Below are positions 11,300-22,133 of a stretch of DNA of 64,000 nucleotides, piece after piece; the first letter of the stretch is position 1, and each line of letters begins with the position of its first letter. The notes under the pieces are model-generated. The model made no database searches. It had not been told where the DNA came from and was given only the letters and a program-made list of their open reading frames with translations. Both the position numbers and the translations under genes were made by a program. The stretch comes from Tuctoria greenei (Eukaryota; Streptophyta; Magnoliopsida; Poales; Poaceae), in assembly GCA_036927565.1 (NCBI GenBank), contig JAYESD010000007.1, positions 6,841,644 through 6,905,643 of the forward strand, in the 5' to 3' direction.

Positions 11300-13680
11300 T
11301 TAGTCACAAGGGATTTGGGCACCCACACATGAGACTTGGTGTTTCCATGGTGTGGCCCAATATAACGAGCATAAATTTTTTCCATAATTACTTCTCATTA
11401 AGACATAAGATACATCGAAAGTTCTGAATAGCAACTTTTGTTGTTTATACACAGGACTAGTCTGGGGGGGCAGACTTGTCTGGAGGACCAAACTTGTCCG
11501 GATCACGACCGGACTAGTTCGGTGGTCATGTGTGTTGTATTCATTAATTTTAGATCTTCCAGTTTGAGAGAGTCTTCCCTTTACAAATACATTGCTATCC
11601 TTGTTATTCTTATGGCTTTTAGCTCGTTGCTTTTCACCAAAAGAGTAACCAATGCCATATTTGACATTTGGAGGTCTTGTGACCAAGTATGCACTACGTG
11701 CATATTTGATCTTCTCCTTGTCCAATATGCCATTTTGTGCAAGATGCTTGTCCTTGTTAGAGGTTGACTTGTCTTTCAAACTGTTATCAACTTTACCACA
11801 TGTACAAGTAGAAGCAACTTCAATTTTAATGTGTTGAGAAGGTGAGCTTGAAGAGGATGAAGGGTCACCTTGCTTGAGTGACTCAACTTGTACCTCAAGG
11901 ATCTTGTTAACCTTGATTACGTTAGAAAGTTCTTCCTGGATTCTAGCATTTGAGTCGCTTAACTCCAAGCAAGTTTCCTTGCTTGAAGCTAATTCAAGCT
12001 CTAGTGACTTGCTCCGCTCCTTTTCAAGCTCTAGAAGCTTGTCAAGTTCAACATACTCCTCCTTTTGGGAGACAATCATGTCTTCTTGACGATGTATTAA
12101 CCTCTCCTTCTCAACAAGTTGATCAAGCAAAAATTTCATTTTAGTGGTTGTTTTCTTATCTAACCCAATGAGCATATCTTCATTATCACTATTAATATCA
12201 CTATCACTGGAATAGGAATGCATGGAGGAGGGTTTTGTTGTTACCTTGCGTTTACCTTCCTTTGCCATGAGGCAAGTGTCGTTCCCCTTCCATGCGGCGA
12301 GTGTAGGGAAGAGAGTGGACTTCTTGGATGTCTTCTCGATGGCTATGCTAGCCATCTCTTCTTCTTCTTTCGATGAGAACTCATCATTTGAGTCCCACTC
12401 TTTCCCTATATGCGCTTGTTCGGCTTGTTTCTTCTTCTTGAAGAATTTCTTGGGTTGAGGCTTGGCTTCTTTGGTCTTCTTCTTGTTCTCTTCATATGGA
12501 CAATCAACTATAAAGTGGCTATACTCACCACAATTATAGTATGCTCGTCTCAACTTTGACTTAGATCTTTCCTTGTATTTTCCTTCAGTTGATTTGGCGC
12601 CTTGTCTCTTCTTCATCATCTTCTTGAATTTCTTCATGAATAGTATCATGTCATCTTCATCCAAATCACTGCTCTCATCATCACCATTATCTTCTAGTTG
12701 TGCTTCTCGTGCTTCTTTAGATAAGGGCTTCAAGGTGGACTTCAAAGCAACCCCTTTCTTCTTTGCCAAGGTGAGGTCGGCAATTTCCTTGACATGCTTC
12801 GCTTGCTTTTCCATCATCTCGAAATTGATGATTTTTCCAAGTAGCTCATCCGGAGTCATTCTCTTGTATCCGGGGATTTCTCTAATCATTGAGCATAAGG
12901 TGACATTGCGAGGCATGAAAGCTCTAAAGATGAGCTTCACCACCTCGTGGTCATTCCACTTCTTGCTTCCGTAAGATCGAACCTTGTTGATGAGCGTTTT
13001 AGTCAATTGTACATATCTTGAGGCGACTCATCCTCTTCGATAGTGAATCTTCCCAATTCGCCTTCGATCATCTCAATCTTCGCCTCACGCACATGACGAT
13101 CACCTTCATGTGCAGTTTGCAATGTGTCCCAGATCTCCTTTGCAATCTCGAGTCCATCCACCTTGGTGAACTCGTCCCGACTGAGCGAAGAGGTAATGAC
13201 TATCGCGGCTTGAGCATTTCGATGAATTGCCTGCTCTTGGCTTGGTGTGAGCTCTTCATCGTCGTCCGGGATATCTATCCATGTGAAGGCGCTTGACACA
13301 ATATGCCACAGACTTGGATTGATAGAAATTAGATGCATTTTCATATTTTGCCTCCACGTTGAATAATCACTTCCATCGAAGTGTGGGGCTTTTCCTAGAG
13401 GGATAGACAAATAATGATTATTGCTAGAATTAAGGCGATCATAGTTAAAAGGATATCGGGAGTAGTTGGTGTGACTACTCCCCTTCTTCTTTTCATCTTC
13501 AATTTTCACCTTTTCCTTGGAAAGGGTTTTCTTCCTTAGGAGCGACTTGAGTTCCAGTGTCTCCTCATCGTCATCCTCGAAGTCTTGAATGGCTTCGAGG
13601 AGCTTCTACAATTTCTGGTTCTTATCTTCATCAACCTTCTCTTGGTTGTTTCTTTTGTGTATGTCTTTCATGTCCGACAT
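11300..13680 (-). pseudogene. Copia-A gag (long, coiled-coil Sirevirus type; broken)
   Basis: The start is the ATG ending at 13680 (MSDMKDIHKRN). The N-terminal half carries the Copia gag domain (HFDGSDYSTWRQNM). It is followed by a CX2CX4HX4C-like knuckle whose first Cys is Tyr (YYNCGEYSHFIVDC), lysine-rich stretches and a long coiled coil (about 11860-12130). Breaks include TAG at 13606-13608 and a TGA plus one-base loss near 13003-13010. The last part (about 11440-11530) is made of CGGACTAGTCCG-like palindromes read as coding sequence. Gag would form the particle; this copy is defective. Confidence 0.85.
11440..11530 (-). repeat. Third palindrome group at the Copia-A gag/pol junction
   Basis: Four degenerate copies of the CGGAC(A/T)(A/T)GTCCG unit are packed into about 90 bases: GGACTAGTCTGG, AGACTTGTCTGG, AACTTGTCCGG and CGGACTAGTTCGG. 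They sit inside the C-terminal gag reading frame just before pol. Copia-B shows no counterpart at this place. Confidence 0.5.
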
Positions 13681-13718
13681 GATCTCTTAGAGTGATCAGT
13701 CTCCTTCATGAAGAACCC

Positions 13719-13730
13719 GCTCAGATACCA
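13719..13730 (-). other. Copia-A primer-binding site
   Basis: On the minus strand this reads TGGTATCTGAGC. That is one mismatch from TGGTATCAGAGC, the complement of the initiator tRNA-Met 3' end. It lies two bases from the LTR edge at 13733. Confidence 0.8.
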
Positions 13731-13732
13731 AT

Positions 13733-14221
13733 TGAATGTGGCCAAGAGGGGGGTGAATAGGCCTTTTTGAATTTTGTTGGAACCTGCAACACTTAACAAC
13801 CAGATCAAAACTCGAGATATCGGACTAGACCGGTCAGGTGCGGACTAGGCCGGTGTGTACCGACTAGGTTAATCAAGTTTGATCGATTAATTTGATTCTA
13901 CGATGTATGCAGTGGAAATATACAGGTAATTGAAGTGTTACACGATTATGAACTAGGGTATACCACAAGTCAATCTTATGTTTAATGTTTCAATGTAAAG
14001 TAAGCAAGATTGATTTAAACCCTAGTTTGATATGATGTATAAGAATGATGAACGCAAGGAAGAACACAAGCAATTTATCCCGTGGTTCAGTTCCCACAGA
14101 GGCAACCTACATCCACGTTGAGGAGTCCATAGAAGGATCGGGTCTTCTCCAACCCTAACCTCATCGGATCGCCACGAAGGCCAATCCTCTTCACTTATCA
14201 CAAAGGGTAAATAACCAAATT
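13733..14221 (-). repeat. Copia-A 5' LTR, truncated
   Basis: It matches 3531-4020 of the 3' LTR and stops abruptly after ATAACCAAATT. Sequence beyond belongs to the Tat antisense ORF. The missing 1.05 kb, including the palindrome promoter, was lost by deletion. Confidence 0.88.
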
Positions 14222-15151
14222 GGAAGAAGGAATGGATAGTCATCTGGGTGGAGGAGCACGAGAAGCTGGAGCTGCCTGAAGGCCTCCCCAACATCGACAC
14301 TGCAGTCTGGAGTGAAGCTCCGGTGTTGTCGGATGCCTTCAACCCTGCTCTGACCAGGATCCGCCAGTGTGTGGAGGGAGGATTAACTCCTCAGGCGGTA
14401 TTTTGCAATTTCTTGGTCAACAGGTGGGCACCGCTGAAGAGGAGATAAAAACTCGCTTGGGCCCTCAACAGTGTGATGGACGATCATCGGGTCGAGACCG
14501 GGCTGAAGTCCAACATGGAGGGGGCGACCTTGGAGTTTCATCTCAAGAAGTTCCAGCACGGCATCGACGTCGCGGGTGATGACTTGACCCCGCCACCAGC
14601 TTTCCTCCCTCTGAACATCGAAGTAGAGTTCAACAGGGAGCTCCGGCGGACGATGCCGGTGCTTGATGACCTTGGTGTCATCGAGAGAAGATCGACCTCC
14701 AGGGTGGTGATCCCTGGGGCTTCTGAAGATGACTCCGACCCTCCTTTGAAGCCAAGGACCGAAGTCGTCGGCAAGGGCAAGGAGCCGGCAGACGAACCCT
14801 CGAGCCGGAAGAGGAAGCTGAAGCTGCCGACAGAAGGTCCGTCAGGCCTTCATCCTCTGCATCAGCTCCTTCTCCCCGGAGGGGGAGGTCTTCTACAATT
14901 GCGGCGACTGCACTTGCAGCAGTGCCTTCCTGGGGTGCTATCTCCAGGCATGTGACTCCAGCACCAGGGCCAGTTGAGGCCTCTGGGTCCGGAGGTCCTT
15001 CCCGGTCGATGGGGGCCTCGACTAAGGAAATGCCCGCGGCTGCAACAAGTTTCGGGGGGCCTTCCGGAGCTACCACGCCGGTGGTGGCTATAGTCAGCCC
15101 AGAACGCTCGGGAAAGAGATTCCGTGCAAGCTGGTGCGGAAGCCTTCCGAG

Positions 15152-15229
15152 ATAATTTTTAATCTTTACCTCAGACAGTTGTTTTGTTGTAGTAACTGTT
15201 TTTTAAGTTTCTTCATCCATCATCTGCAG
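15152..15229 (+). other. Probable intron of the Tat antisense ORF with mutated donor
   Basis: Coding character stops after AAGCCTTCCGAG and resumes at CGTCCCCAAGAAGAGG. Between them are 78 T-rich bases ending in CATCTGCAG, a good acceptor. The left edge reads GAG|ATAATT; a G-to-A change of GTAATT would explain it. Splicing here would keep a basic-to-acidic coding transition. It has not been tested. Confidence 0.5.
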
Positions 15230-16981
15230 CGTCCCCAAGAAGAGGAGTGAGGCTCCACCCTCAGCCACAGCAGCTGAAGCTGTGAGGGCGGAGGCTTCTA
15301 CTCCTGTCCCGGTGCCGCCCCAAGTGGTGGATGAAGTTGCGGCAGCTCCGGCGCCACCTGTCGTGGTCATGGACCTTGACTCATCTCCCGAGACTCCCGT
15401 GGTAGCGCCGGACCACGGGAGAGAAGATGCACCAGCGGCACCTTCCCCAGAGGTTGAAGCCCCGAGTCTTGATGCTGAGATGATGGAAGCTTCGGCCGTT
15501 GAGCCGGAGGAAGCAGTGATTCCGGCCCCAGAGCCGGGAATTGTCGAAGCTCTGGCGGTTGAGCCGGAGGTTGAGGAAGTTCCGGCAGTTGAGCCGGCTA
15601 CCTCTGAAGCTCCGGCCTCAGAGTTGGTTGCCTCTGAAGCTCCGGCTGCAGAGCCGGTTGCGGTTGAAGCTCCGGCCTCAGGGCCGGTTGTTGTTGACCT
15701 TCCGGCGCCCGAGCCAGTTGTCGCGGAGGCATCAGCACTCGAACCTATGATGGTCGAGGTGCCAACGCCTGAGCCACCAGCGGAGGAGGAGCCCAGGGCG
15801 GAGCCGGAAGTAGCCTCTGCTCCGGAAGTGATGACAGCGGAGGTGCCTGCTATGGAGCCAGGGTGCCCTAATGAAGTCGCTGGCCCCCTGCCTGAGGGGA
15901 CAAATGAAGACCTGGCGGTAGGGCCTTCGGAACCACTTCCGGAGGTCGGAACTTCTTCTACGGGACCCTCCTCGGTGGTGACTGAGGCTATCCCGGAGGA
16001 CAGCCCTAGTGCCGTGGAAGCTTAGGGGACCACACTTGTGGAGTGGGACCCAATTTGTGTAAGCGAGAACCTGCTGGAACCAGCGGAGGAGACCCCAGCA
16101 GGTCCGGACCCTATTCCCCTGTCGTTGTCCATTGACAACGCTTGCTCCAGTCTGTGTCAAGTCCAGCTGGCGTTCTACCACGACAGCAAGGCTCTTGAAG
16201 AGGAGAGCCAAACCCTTAAGCGGTGGCGTAACCGTATCTACTTCGAGACCAAGTTGGCGCAGTCGAGGCTGGCAGACGACAAGGAGTGGATCAAACAGGA
16301 GAAGGTCCGCCTGGAATACTGGGGCAAATTATTGGATGATAGGGAGAGCTTGACTCGTGCCCTCGATGCTCAATCCCGGGCCATTTATGAACAGACCAAG
16401 GCAGCTAATAGTGCGGCTGATGATCGCCAAGAAAGGCTTGAAGCCATTAACACTACTCTCATCAAGCGCCAGGAGGCACTTGAGGAGAGGGAGAAGAGGC
16501 TCGAAGACAAAGAGCAAAAACTCCTAGAGCTGCGGGATGACGTCTTGAAGAGGGAGGAGCAGCTCACCGAAAAGGTGGCTCTAGCTGATAAGGGCCTCGA
16601 GGAACGCGCCAAGAAATTGGAGGAGCGTTGCGTTGAGGAGGAGGAGAAGGCCTGGGTGCGAGGGCAGGAACTCTACCAGCAAGAGTGTGCCATTGCTGCC
16701 AGGGAGAAGAAAGTTAGGGGCAGGGAGAAGGACCTGGTTGACCGCCGGAACAATATCTACCTCTGGGAGGAGAAGCTCGGAAAACTCGAGAAGCAGGTTG
16801 TTGAAAAGATTCAGCAAAATGCCAAAGAGGTTGAGTGCCTTGCTCGTGAGAATTCTGAACTGGCGACGGCCAAAAGATCCTTGGAGGAACTGAAGGGCTT
16901 GAGGACTGGGGACTCCCTACAAATTTGGGAGTTCCTGAGCAAAGCCAACGATGCGCTGACACCAATGCGCTTCAGTCCCGT

Positions 16982-16986
16982 GCGTC
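16982..16986. repeat. Copia-B target-site duplication, left copy
   Basis: GCGTC on the left and GCATC at 28947-28951 flank the two Copia-B LTRs. They differ at one of five bases. Removing Copia-B plus one copy joins the antisense ORF in frame, which supports this boundary. Confidence 0.7.
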
Positions 16987-18350
16987 TGTAAGGATCGAAA
17001 CGCCCAAGAGGGGGGGTGAATTGGGCTTTCTTTCAAATTTTAAGGCAATTAAAGACGAACTACTTAAGCCCAATTCCCAAAGCGGTTCTAACTATGCAAT
17101 CAACGTAGATATAACTTGTGAAGTAAAGATTGCATAATGTAAAGAGAGGGAGAGAAATGCAAACGCTAGGGGACACGAAGGTTTATCCCGTGGTTCGGCA
17201 AGATCGCAAGGATCTTCCTACGTCCACATTGTGGCACCCACCGAAGGGTTTTGCCACTTCCAATGTCACCGAGACAATGGAGTCTTCACTAATCTTCTCC
17301 GTTCGCCATCTCCGGCAAGGTGGAGCTCAAGCCTTGTACAACCTTCGATGTTCCGGTCTTCCACACACACCTTGGCAAGCTCCAGAACGATCTTCTTCAA
17401 CTTCTCACTAGCCTAGAGTGTTCAATCACAAAGAAAGAATGCACACAAGCTTCTCTCTAGCCTATTACAAATGATCCAAAAGTGTGGAAATGTATGCTCT
17501 ATAGTCTTGAATGCTCTTGGATGTGTAGTTGGCTTCAGGTGATCAAGACTTGTCAAAATGACTGGGTTGGAGGGGTTTTATAGCCAGCTTAACCGAAATA
17601 GCCGTTGGAAAAGTAGGCTGACAGAACTTTTCTGTGAACACCGGATGATCCGATGTCTCCCCTCTAGTTATCATCGGTGTAATTACTTTGGCTGATGTCA
17701 TTGTGTCAGATATTACCGTTATTAGACCGATGTTGCCCCCAGTCTTCTCATCGGATGATCCGGTGGCTCTTCCTCCAGAATTTGCTTGATCTTGATGCTT
17801 ACTGGAGTGATCAACTGATGTGTGTAAGTCTGCACATCGGATGATCCGGTACTTCACTTGTTCCAATTGTACTGCAAACTGTACTGATGCACCGATGTTG
17901 TTGAGCCCTTCACATCGGATGATCCGGTGAGTTCATTTGTTTGAGGTCTTTTTCTTCAGTTGAATCAACTCGACCGATGTGTTCATTTTGGAAATCATCG
18001 GTTGATCCGGTGAGTTGATTTTGTTTGCTACGAGTTGTCTTGAGTGAATCTTTTGTGTCTTGCTCGAATGACCTCTTAGACATTTGTTCCACAAGGCTCT
18101 CTGATGATTCTTAAGCATTATATGTTGTCAATTTTTGATTGAGTGACTTAGACATAGAGCCTTCACATCTTGTCTTTATCTCATGAGTTTGATCTCGAAA
18201 GTTGAGTATCTATGGGTCTCCAATGACATGATCATTTCATCTTATTGAGTGTTTATGGGGACCTTGCATTCACAAATTCATTAGTAAAGTTCAATGGTTG
18301 TCATTAATCACCAGAACCATACTACATGAGGGGGGGCCTAGATGCTTTCA
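16987..18350 (-). repeat. Copia-B 3' LTR
   Basis: It starts TGTAAGGATCG and ends GATGCTTTCA on the plus strand. It matches 27583-28946 over its whole length and abuts a polypurine tract at 18351. A minus-strand TATA box (CTATAAAACC) is at 17574-17583. Confidence 0.95.
17574..18015 (-). promoter_or_regulatory. Copia-B LTR promoter: TATA box and CATCGGATGATCCGGTG palindromes
   Basis: Upstream of the TATA box, in the minus direction, six or more copies of CATCGGATGATCCG(G/A)TG or shortened forms lie between 17640 and 18015. They follow the same plan as the Copia-A palindromes but with a different core. The other LTR has the same set at 28170-28615. Confidence 0.7.
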
Positions 18351-18366
18351 ATCTCCCCCTTTTTGG
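18351..18366 (-). other. Copia-B polypurine tract
   Basis: On the minus strand it reads CCAAAAAGGGGGAGAT, identical to Copia-A, and is followed by the same flanking word. Extra purine runs lie at 18632-18690. Confidence 0.85.
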
Positions 18367-18716
18367 TGATTGATGACAACACAATAATCAAAGCGCAATA
18401 GTAATGAATTTGATAGAATGAACCATAAGAAAATATGCAATGAATACAGAGTGTCACACTTGAAGCTTTAAACATCAATTAATAACACAAGTGTGAAATC
18501 AAAGAGATCATAATCATAGATAAACATCAAATGAGTTCAAATGATTAACAACTCATGGAAATAGGTTCATTACACACCAAATGTAGCAAAACGCAAATAC
18601 AATAAAGATAAGCAAAGATAAGCTGGACTCGACTCCCCCTAACACTAGGACTCCCCCTGACTCCTCTAACTCTTCTCCCCCTTTGGCATCAAGGCACCAA
18701 AAAGGGATCCGAGTAC

Positions 18717-20883
18717 CTACGGACCCTGAGAGCTGGGCGCGATGACGAACTGGTCACCGCTGCTGTCGTCGGAGCTGCTGGCCGGAGTAGCGAAGGAGGG
18801 TGCTGCCGGAGCCGAAGGTGCCACCGTCGGTGCCTGCTGAGGAGGAGGTGCTGGAGCAGGGACACTGGTGACGGAGGCCGGCGTCTGAAGAAACAGTGAC
18901 GTGGCCGGCAGTGGGGAGTGAAGAGGAGCACCAGGAGCCAACAGCGGGGACATTCTAAACGAAGGGATCGGAGTGGAGGGAACTGGAGCCACTCGTGCAG
19001 CAGCTGGAGCCAAGACGGGAGGCGGAGGAGCTACTCCAGGCAGCTGCGATGGGAGGGCGATCCCGGTCTGGGTGTAGAGGTTGGTGATCAACCCCAGGAT
19101 CCCCATCATCGCCTGCTGCGTCTGCTGCTGCTGGTCCAGAGTGCGCTGGTGCATCTGGTCAATGAGCCCCGTCAACCGGTCAGTGTCTTCACGCCTCTCA
19201 CGGGCGATCTGACGCTGCATCTCCTGCTGCTGCTGCTGGAGCTCAAGAAGACGTGCAGCCTGCTCCGCGCGGGCCTGCTCTGCGGCCAGCCTATCTAGCC
19301 TCTGCTGCTCGACCATCTGCTGGAGGAGCGAAGTCAGCTCAGACAGCTGCGTGACCTGCGCCTCAGTGATGGGAGGTGGAGTGGGAGGTGGCGCTGTAGA
19401 ACCTCCAGCCTCCGCGTCGTGCTGTCAGGGAGAGGGGGGAGGAGGGAAATACTCCTCGACACTGTCGTCAGTGTTGCTCTCTGACCAAATGTGCTGCAGG
19501 TCCTCCCCCTGAGCCTCAGCCTCTGCAAGTCTCTCGTCCTCCCGCTCTAGGTCGGACCAATCTTCCACTGACAGACGGGCCCTGACCTGGCACTCAACTG
19601 GTCGACCAAGGCGGCGGTCTCCAGGAGCCGGAGCACGATAGTGACCAAAGCGAGTCACACTCTCGTCAGCAAGTCTGACCTGTGCTGCATCCCCCTCAGG
19701 CACCATCATAGAGCATAGGTAACTGATCCAGTGCCCGTAGACCATCTGCCTCATCATGCCTACCCCATCTGTGATCACGTCTTCCATATCGCACAGGAGA
19801 ATGTCCACAATGTCGAAATCCATCCCGTTCATTATGTAGAACAGGAGGGTCTGCTGTAAACTAGTGAACCCCTCCAAGTACCCCGACCTCGGCAGGAGCG
19901 TGCGGTGCAAGGCGAGGTGCACAATGCGCGCAGCTGGGGTCAGAAGTGCTGGAACTCTCGGCTGGTCCGGAGAGAACGTGGGGCCGAACAGGGACCGGAT
20001 CTCCTCAAGCTGTGGTGCCACCCCTCCAGTAAGTGGCCTCCTTGGTGGATTTGCCTGCCCGTATACCCTCTCGTGCACGCAGGTGTCGTGCAGGTCCAAA
20101 CCAAGAAGCTGCCCCAACGTCTGCCTCGTGAGGTGGTAGTGCAGACCCATAAACATGAAGTCGATCGACCTCCTGCCCTCAGAGATGTATAGGGTCGCGT
20201 AGAAGACACGGACCCAATCTTCCACATATGCACTCCTCTCGTAAGCTAGCAGCTGCACCAATCCTCGGTATCTCTCAAAGTACGAACGGACCTCCGTCTC
20301 CGCTGCCAACGCAAGCTGCCCCCAGTCCAGGTAGTTATGCTAAAAAAGCTTGTGCCCCCGACGTCTGTAGGTCTCGTAGAGAGACGCCTGGGTGACAGTC
20401 CAGAAGCGACTGTCCATAAGAGCCTCTCGGGGCTGTGGGTACCACTCCTCAAGCAGCACGTTCCATCGAAGCTTGCGTAGCTGCTTGGCCTTCATCTTCC
20501 GGTAGTCCGTGAGACGGACTCCCTCACCGACACGGACGGCCGTGTCCATCTCGTAGATGGCCCTCTCGGCCTCCCTGTCCTCACGACGGTCGGCAGCCGT
20601 CGGTCTCGGACGAGGAGCAGCCTCGGTGTGACCCCCACGCGTCCGGGCTGAGCGCCGGCGGACGAGAGGCTCAACCGGCTCCTCTTCGACCTCGGAGTCG
20701 TCGATCACGGGAGGCTGCCTAGAACGAGCCTCGCGGATCCTCAGGGACCCCCCCTCGGCCACGCTCACGCTCCTCGGCGGCGCGAGCGGCCATCAAGGCC
20801 TTCTTCTCCTCCTTTGACAACTTTTGCTTCTTCGCGGCGGGCTCCGCGATAGCCTTGCCCTTGTTCTTCCTGTCACGAGCCAT
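18717..20883 (-). pseudogene. Copia-B envelope-like third ORF (frameshift and two stops)
   Basis: Probable start is the ATG ending at 20883 (MARDRKNKGKAIAEP), a lysine-rich N-terminus. The frame shifts in a run of seven C at about 20747-20753, which could also be an assembly error. It then continues with TAG at 20340-20342 and TGA at 19425-19427, both in frame. The central region shares the pattern of the Copia-A protein (FYATLYIS, FMFMGLHYHLT, LLGLD). The C-terminal part has a glutamine-rich coiled coil (LLELQQQQQEMQRQ) and an alanine/proline-rich tail. No convincing membrane helix is seen. The role of this Sirevirus ORF is unknown. Confidence 0.65.
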
Positions 20884-21179
20884 TGCGATCGCGAGTTCAG
20901 CTTTGACGGAGTCGAGCGCACGGGGAAACGACAAAGGTGTCGCGGTCGAAATCCTAGCGGCGATGGAGCTCGGGAGGCACACCGGAGATGATTGAGGGAG
21001 GGCTGCTGTGGTGCCGGGGTGGAGCAGAGGCGGTGGAGACGGTGCTAGGTGAGGTGGCGGCGCTTGGAGGTGAGGACGGCGCGGGTGAGGCACGGCGAGC
21101 GGTGGCGGCGATGGTGCTTGGGTGCGGCGGCGGCGGCGAGAGAGAAATCGGGGAGAGAGAAGAAACCGGCGGCGCGCGG

Positions 21180-21560
21180 GTTTAAATAGTGGGACCCAAA
21201 CCCTAGCCGTTATTTAAACACCGGATGGACCGATGCTTATCGATGTGGACATCGGTCGAATGGTACAGTATGGATATTCAAAGAGTCACTAAAGACATCG
21301 GATGGACCGACGTTTAGGGTTTTGATCATCGGATGAATGGCACAGTAAGGGTATTCAGGAGAGGAAAGTTTACACCGAATGGTCCGACGTTAGATGAAAA
21401 AGCATCGGTGGAATTCATCAAGGTTTCAGATTTGTGAACATCGGATGAACTGATGTTTTTCTGATTGAACTCATCGGTCAATTTTGGGTATTGACTTAAC
21501 TGGCACTTGGATTTTGAACACCTACTGATCCGATGGAGGAAGGACTTAGGCATCGGATAA
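21180..21560 (-). promoter_or_regulatory. Candidate internal promoter of the Copia-B envelope-like ORF
   Basis: At 21220-21560 are degenerate copies of the element's LTR palindrome (CATCGGATGGACCGATG, CATCGGATGAACTGATG and others). Immediately downstream in the minus direction is a TATA-like CTATTTAAACCC at 21181-21191. A pyrimidine-rich, then GC-rich leader with TTCTTCTCTCTCC follows, and the ORF starts about 300 bases on. This copies the order seen in the LTR. Promoter activity is inferred, not shown. Confidence 0.5.
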
Positions 21561-22133
21561 TCTGATGAAAACAGAACACCAACATCCCATATATGTCCTT
21601 TGACCAAACAATCAAACAATGGGAAACACATGTCTTAGGACTTTTTGGGCAACCCCTTACCCCTCAAAAAGCTAATATGCCAATAGCTTGGCTAGACCTT
21701 AAAGCAAATGGAACACCGAGAAAAATGGAGGAAAAAATATCCAAATAAAATGTAAGGCCCATGCTTTGTGAGGTAGAGTATGAAGACTTCTATCTCTTTG
21801 AAGCATGTTCCTTTAGGCATTAACGTACCTAACATTTTGTTCTTTCCACCTTATATGAGTTGAGATATTGCATTTCAAACAAGTCTCCTTCTCATGAGGT
21901 GGGTTCCCCTTTGTGACAATCTACCGTATGCAATGCCAAACAAGTTATAGTGCAAGAAATAGAATGAGTGTAAGTCTATATGGCAGAGATCATGCAAGGC
22001 ATAAAATAAATCTATCTTGCCAAGTTTAAACCTTCCAAAGGCTTCCTCAGGGAAAACTATTTCTAGCTCGCCCCTATCCTTTGGGAGTTAGACAAGACCT
22101 ATATGATATGCATCCTTACATGAACATGGCAAT
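21561..22133 (-). other. Copia-B spacer between pol and the internal cluster
   Basis: AT-rich non-coding sequence downstream of the pol stop codon. No domain, repeat or RNA gene is recognised. Confidence 0.4.

Larger units (their letters stand above)
3531..14221 (-). mobile_element. Copia-A: decayed Sirevirus-type Copia element, 5' LTR truncated
   Basis: Minus-strand order is truncated 5' LTR (13733-14221), primer-binding site, gag, pol, spacer with palindromes, envelope-like ORF, polypurine tract and 3' LTR (3531-5065). The long coiled-coil gag, the extra ORF after pol, the initiator-Met primer site and the palindrome-rich LTR are all Sirevirus traits. It interrupts the Gypsy-1 integrase. 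No target duplication can be checked because the right end is deleted. Several stops and frameshifts mark it as non-autonomous today. Confidence 0.88.
14222..16986 (+). pseudogene. Tat antisense ORF, 5' and middle part
   Basis: This is the plus-strand gene carried by Tat elements, the family annotated in grasses as 'putative gypsy type transposon'. Its function is not established. The N-terminus is lost at 14221. Visible blocks are a globular start (WSEAPVLSDAFNP, LEFHLKKFQHGID), a basic patch near 14800, and an alanine/proline/glutamate repeat region (15480-15850, units like EAPAxEPVAV). A long charged coiled coil follows (16200-16900). Breaks are TAA at 14446-14448, a frameshift near 14840-14870, a possible donor-site mutation, and TAG at 16023-16025. 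The frame is open up to Copia-B and continues at 28952. Confidence 0.75.

Noticed and set aside
20760..20883. N-terminus MARDRKNKGK of the Copia-B third ORF as a second histone mimic
   Set aside because: Only MAR and scattered Lys match. The T-K4 and R-K9-S-T-G-G positions are absent.
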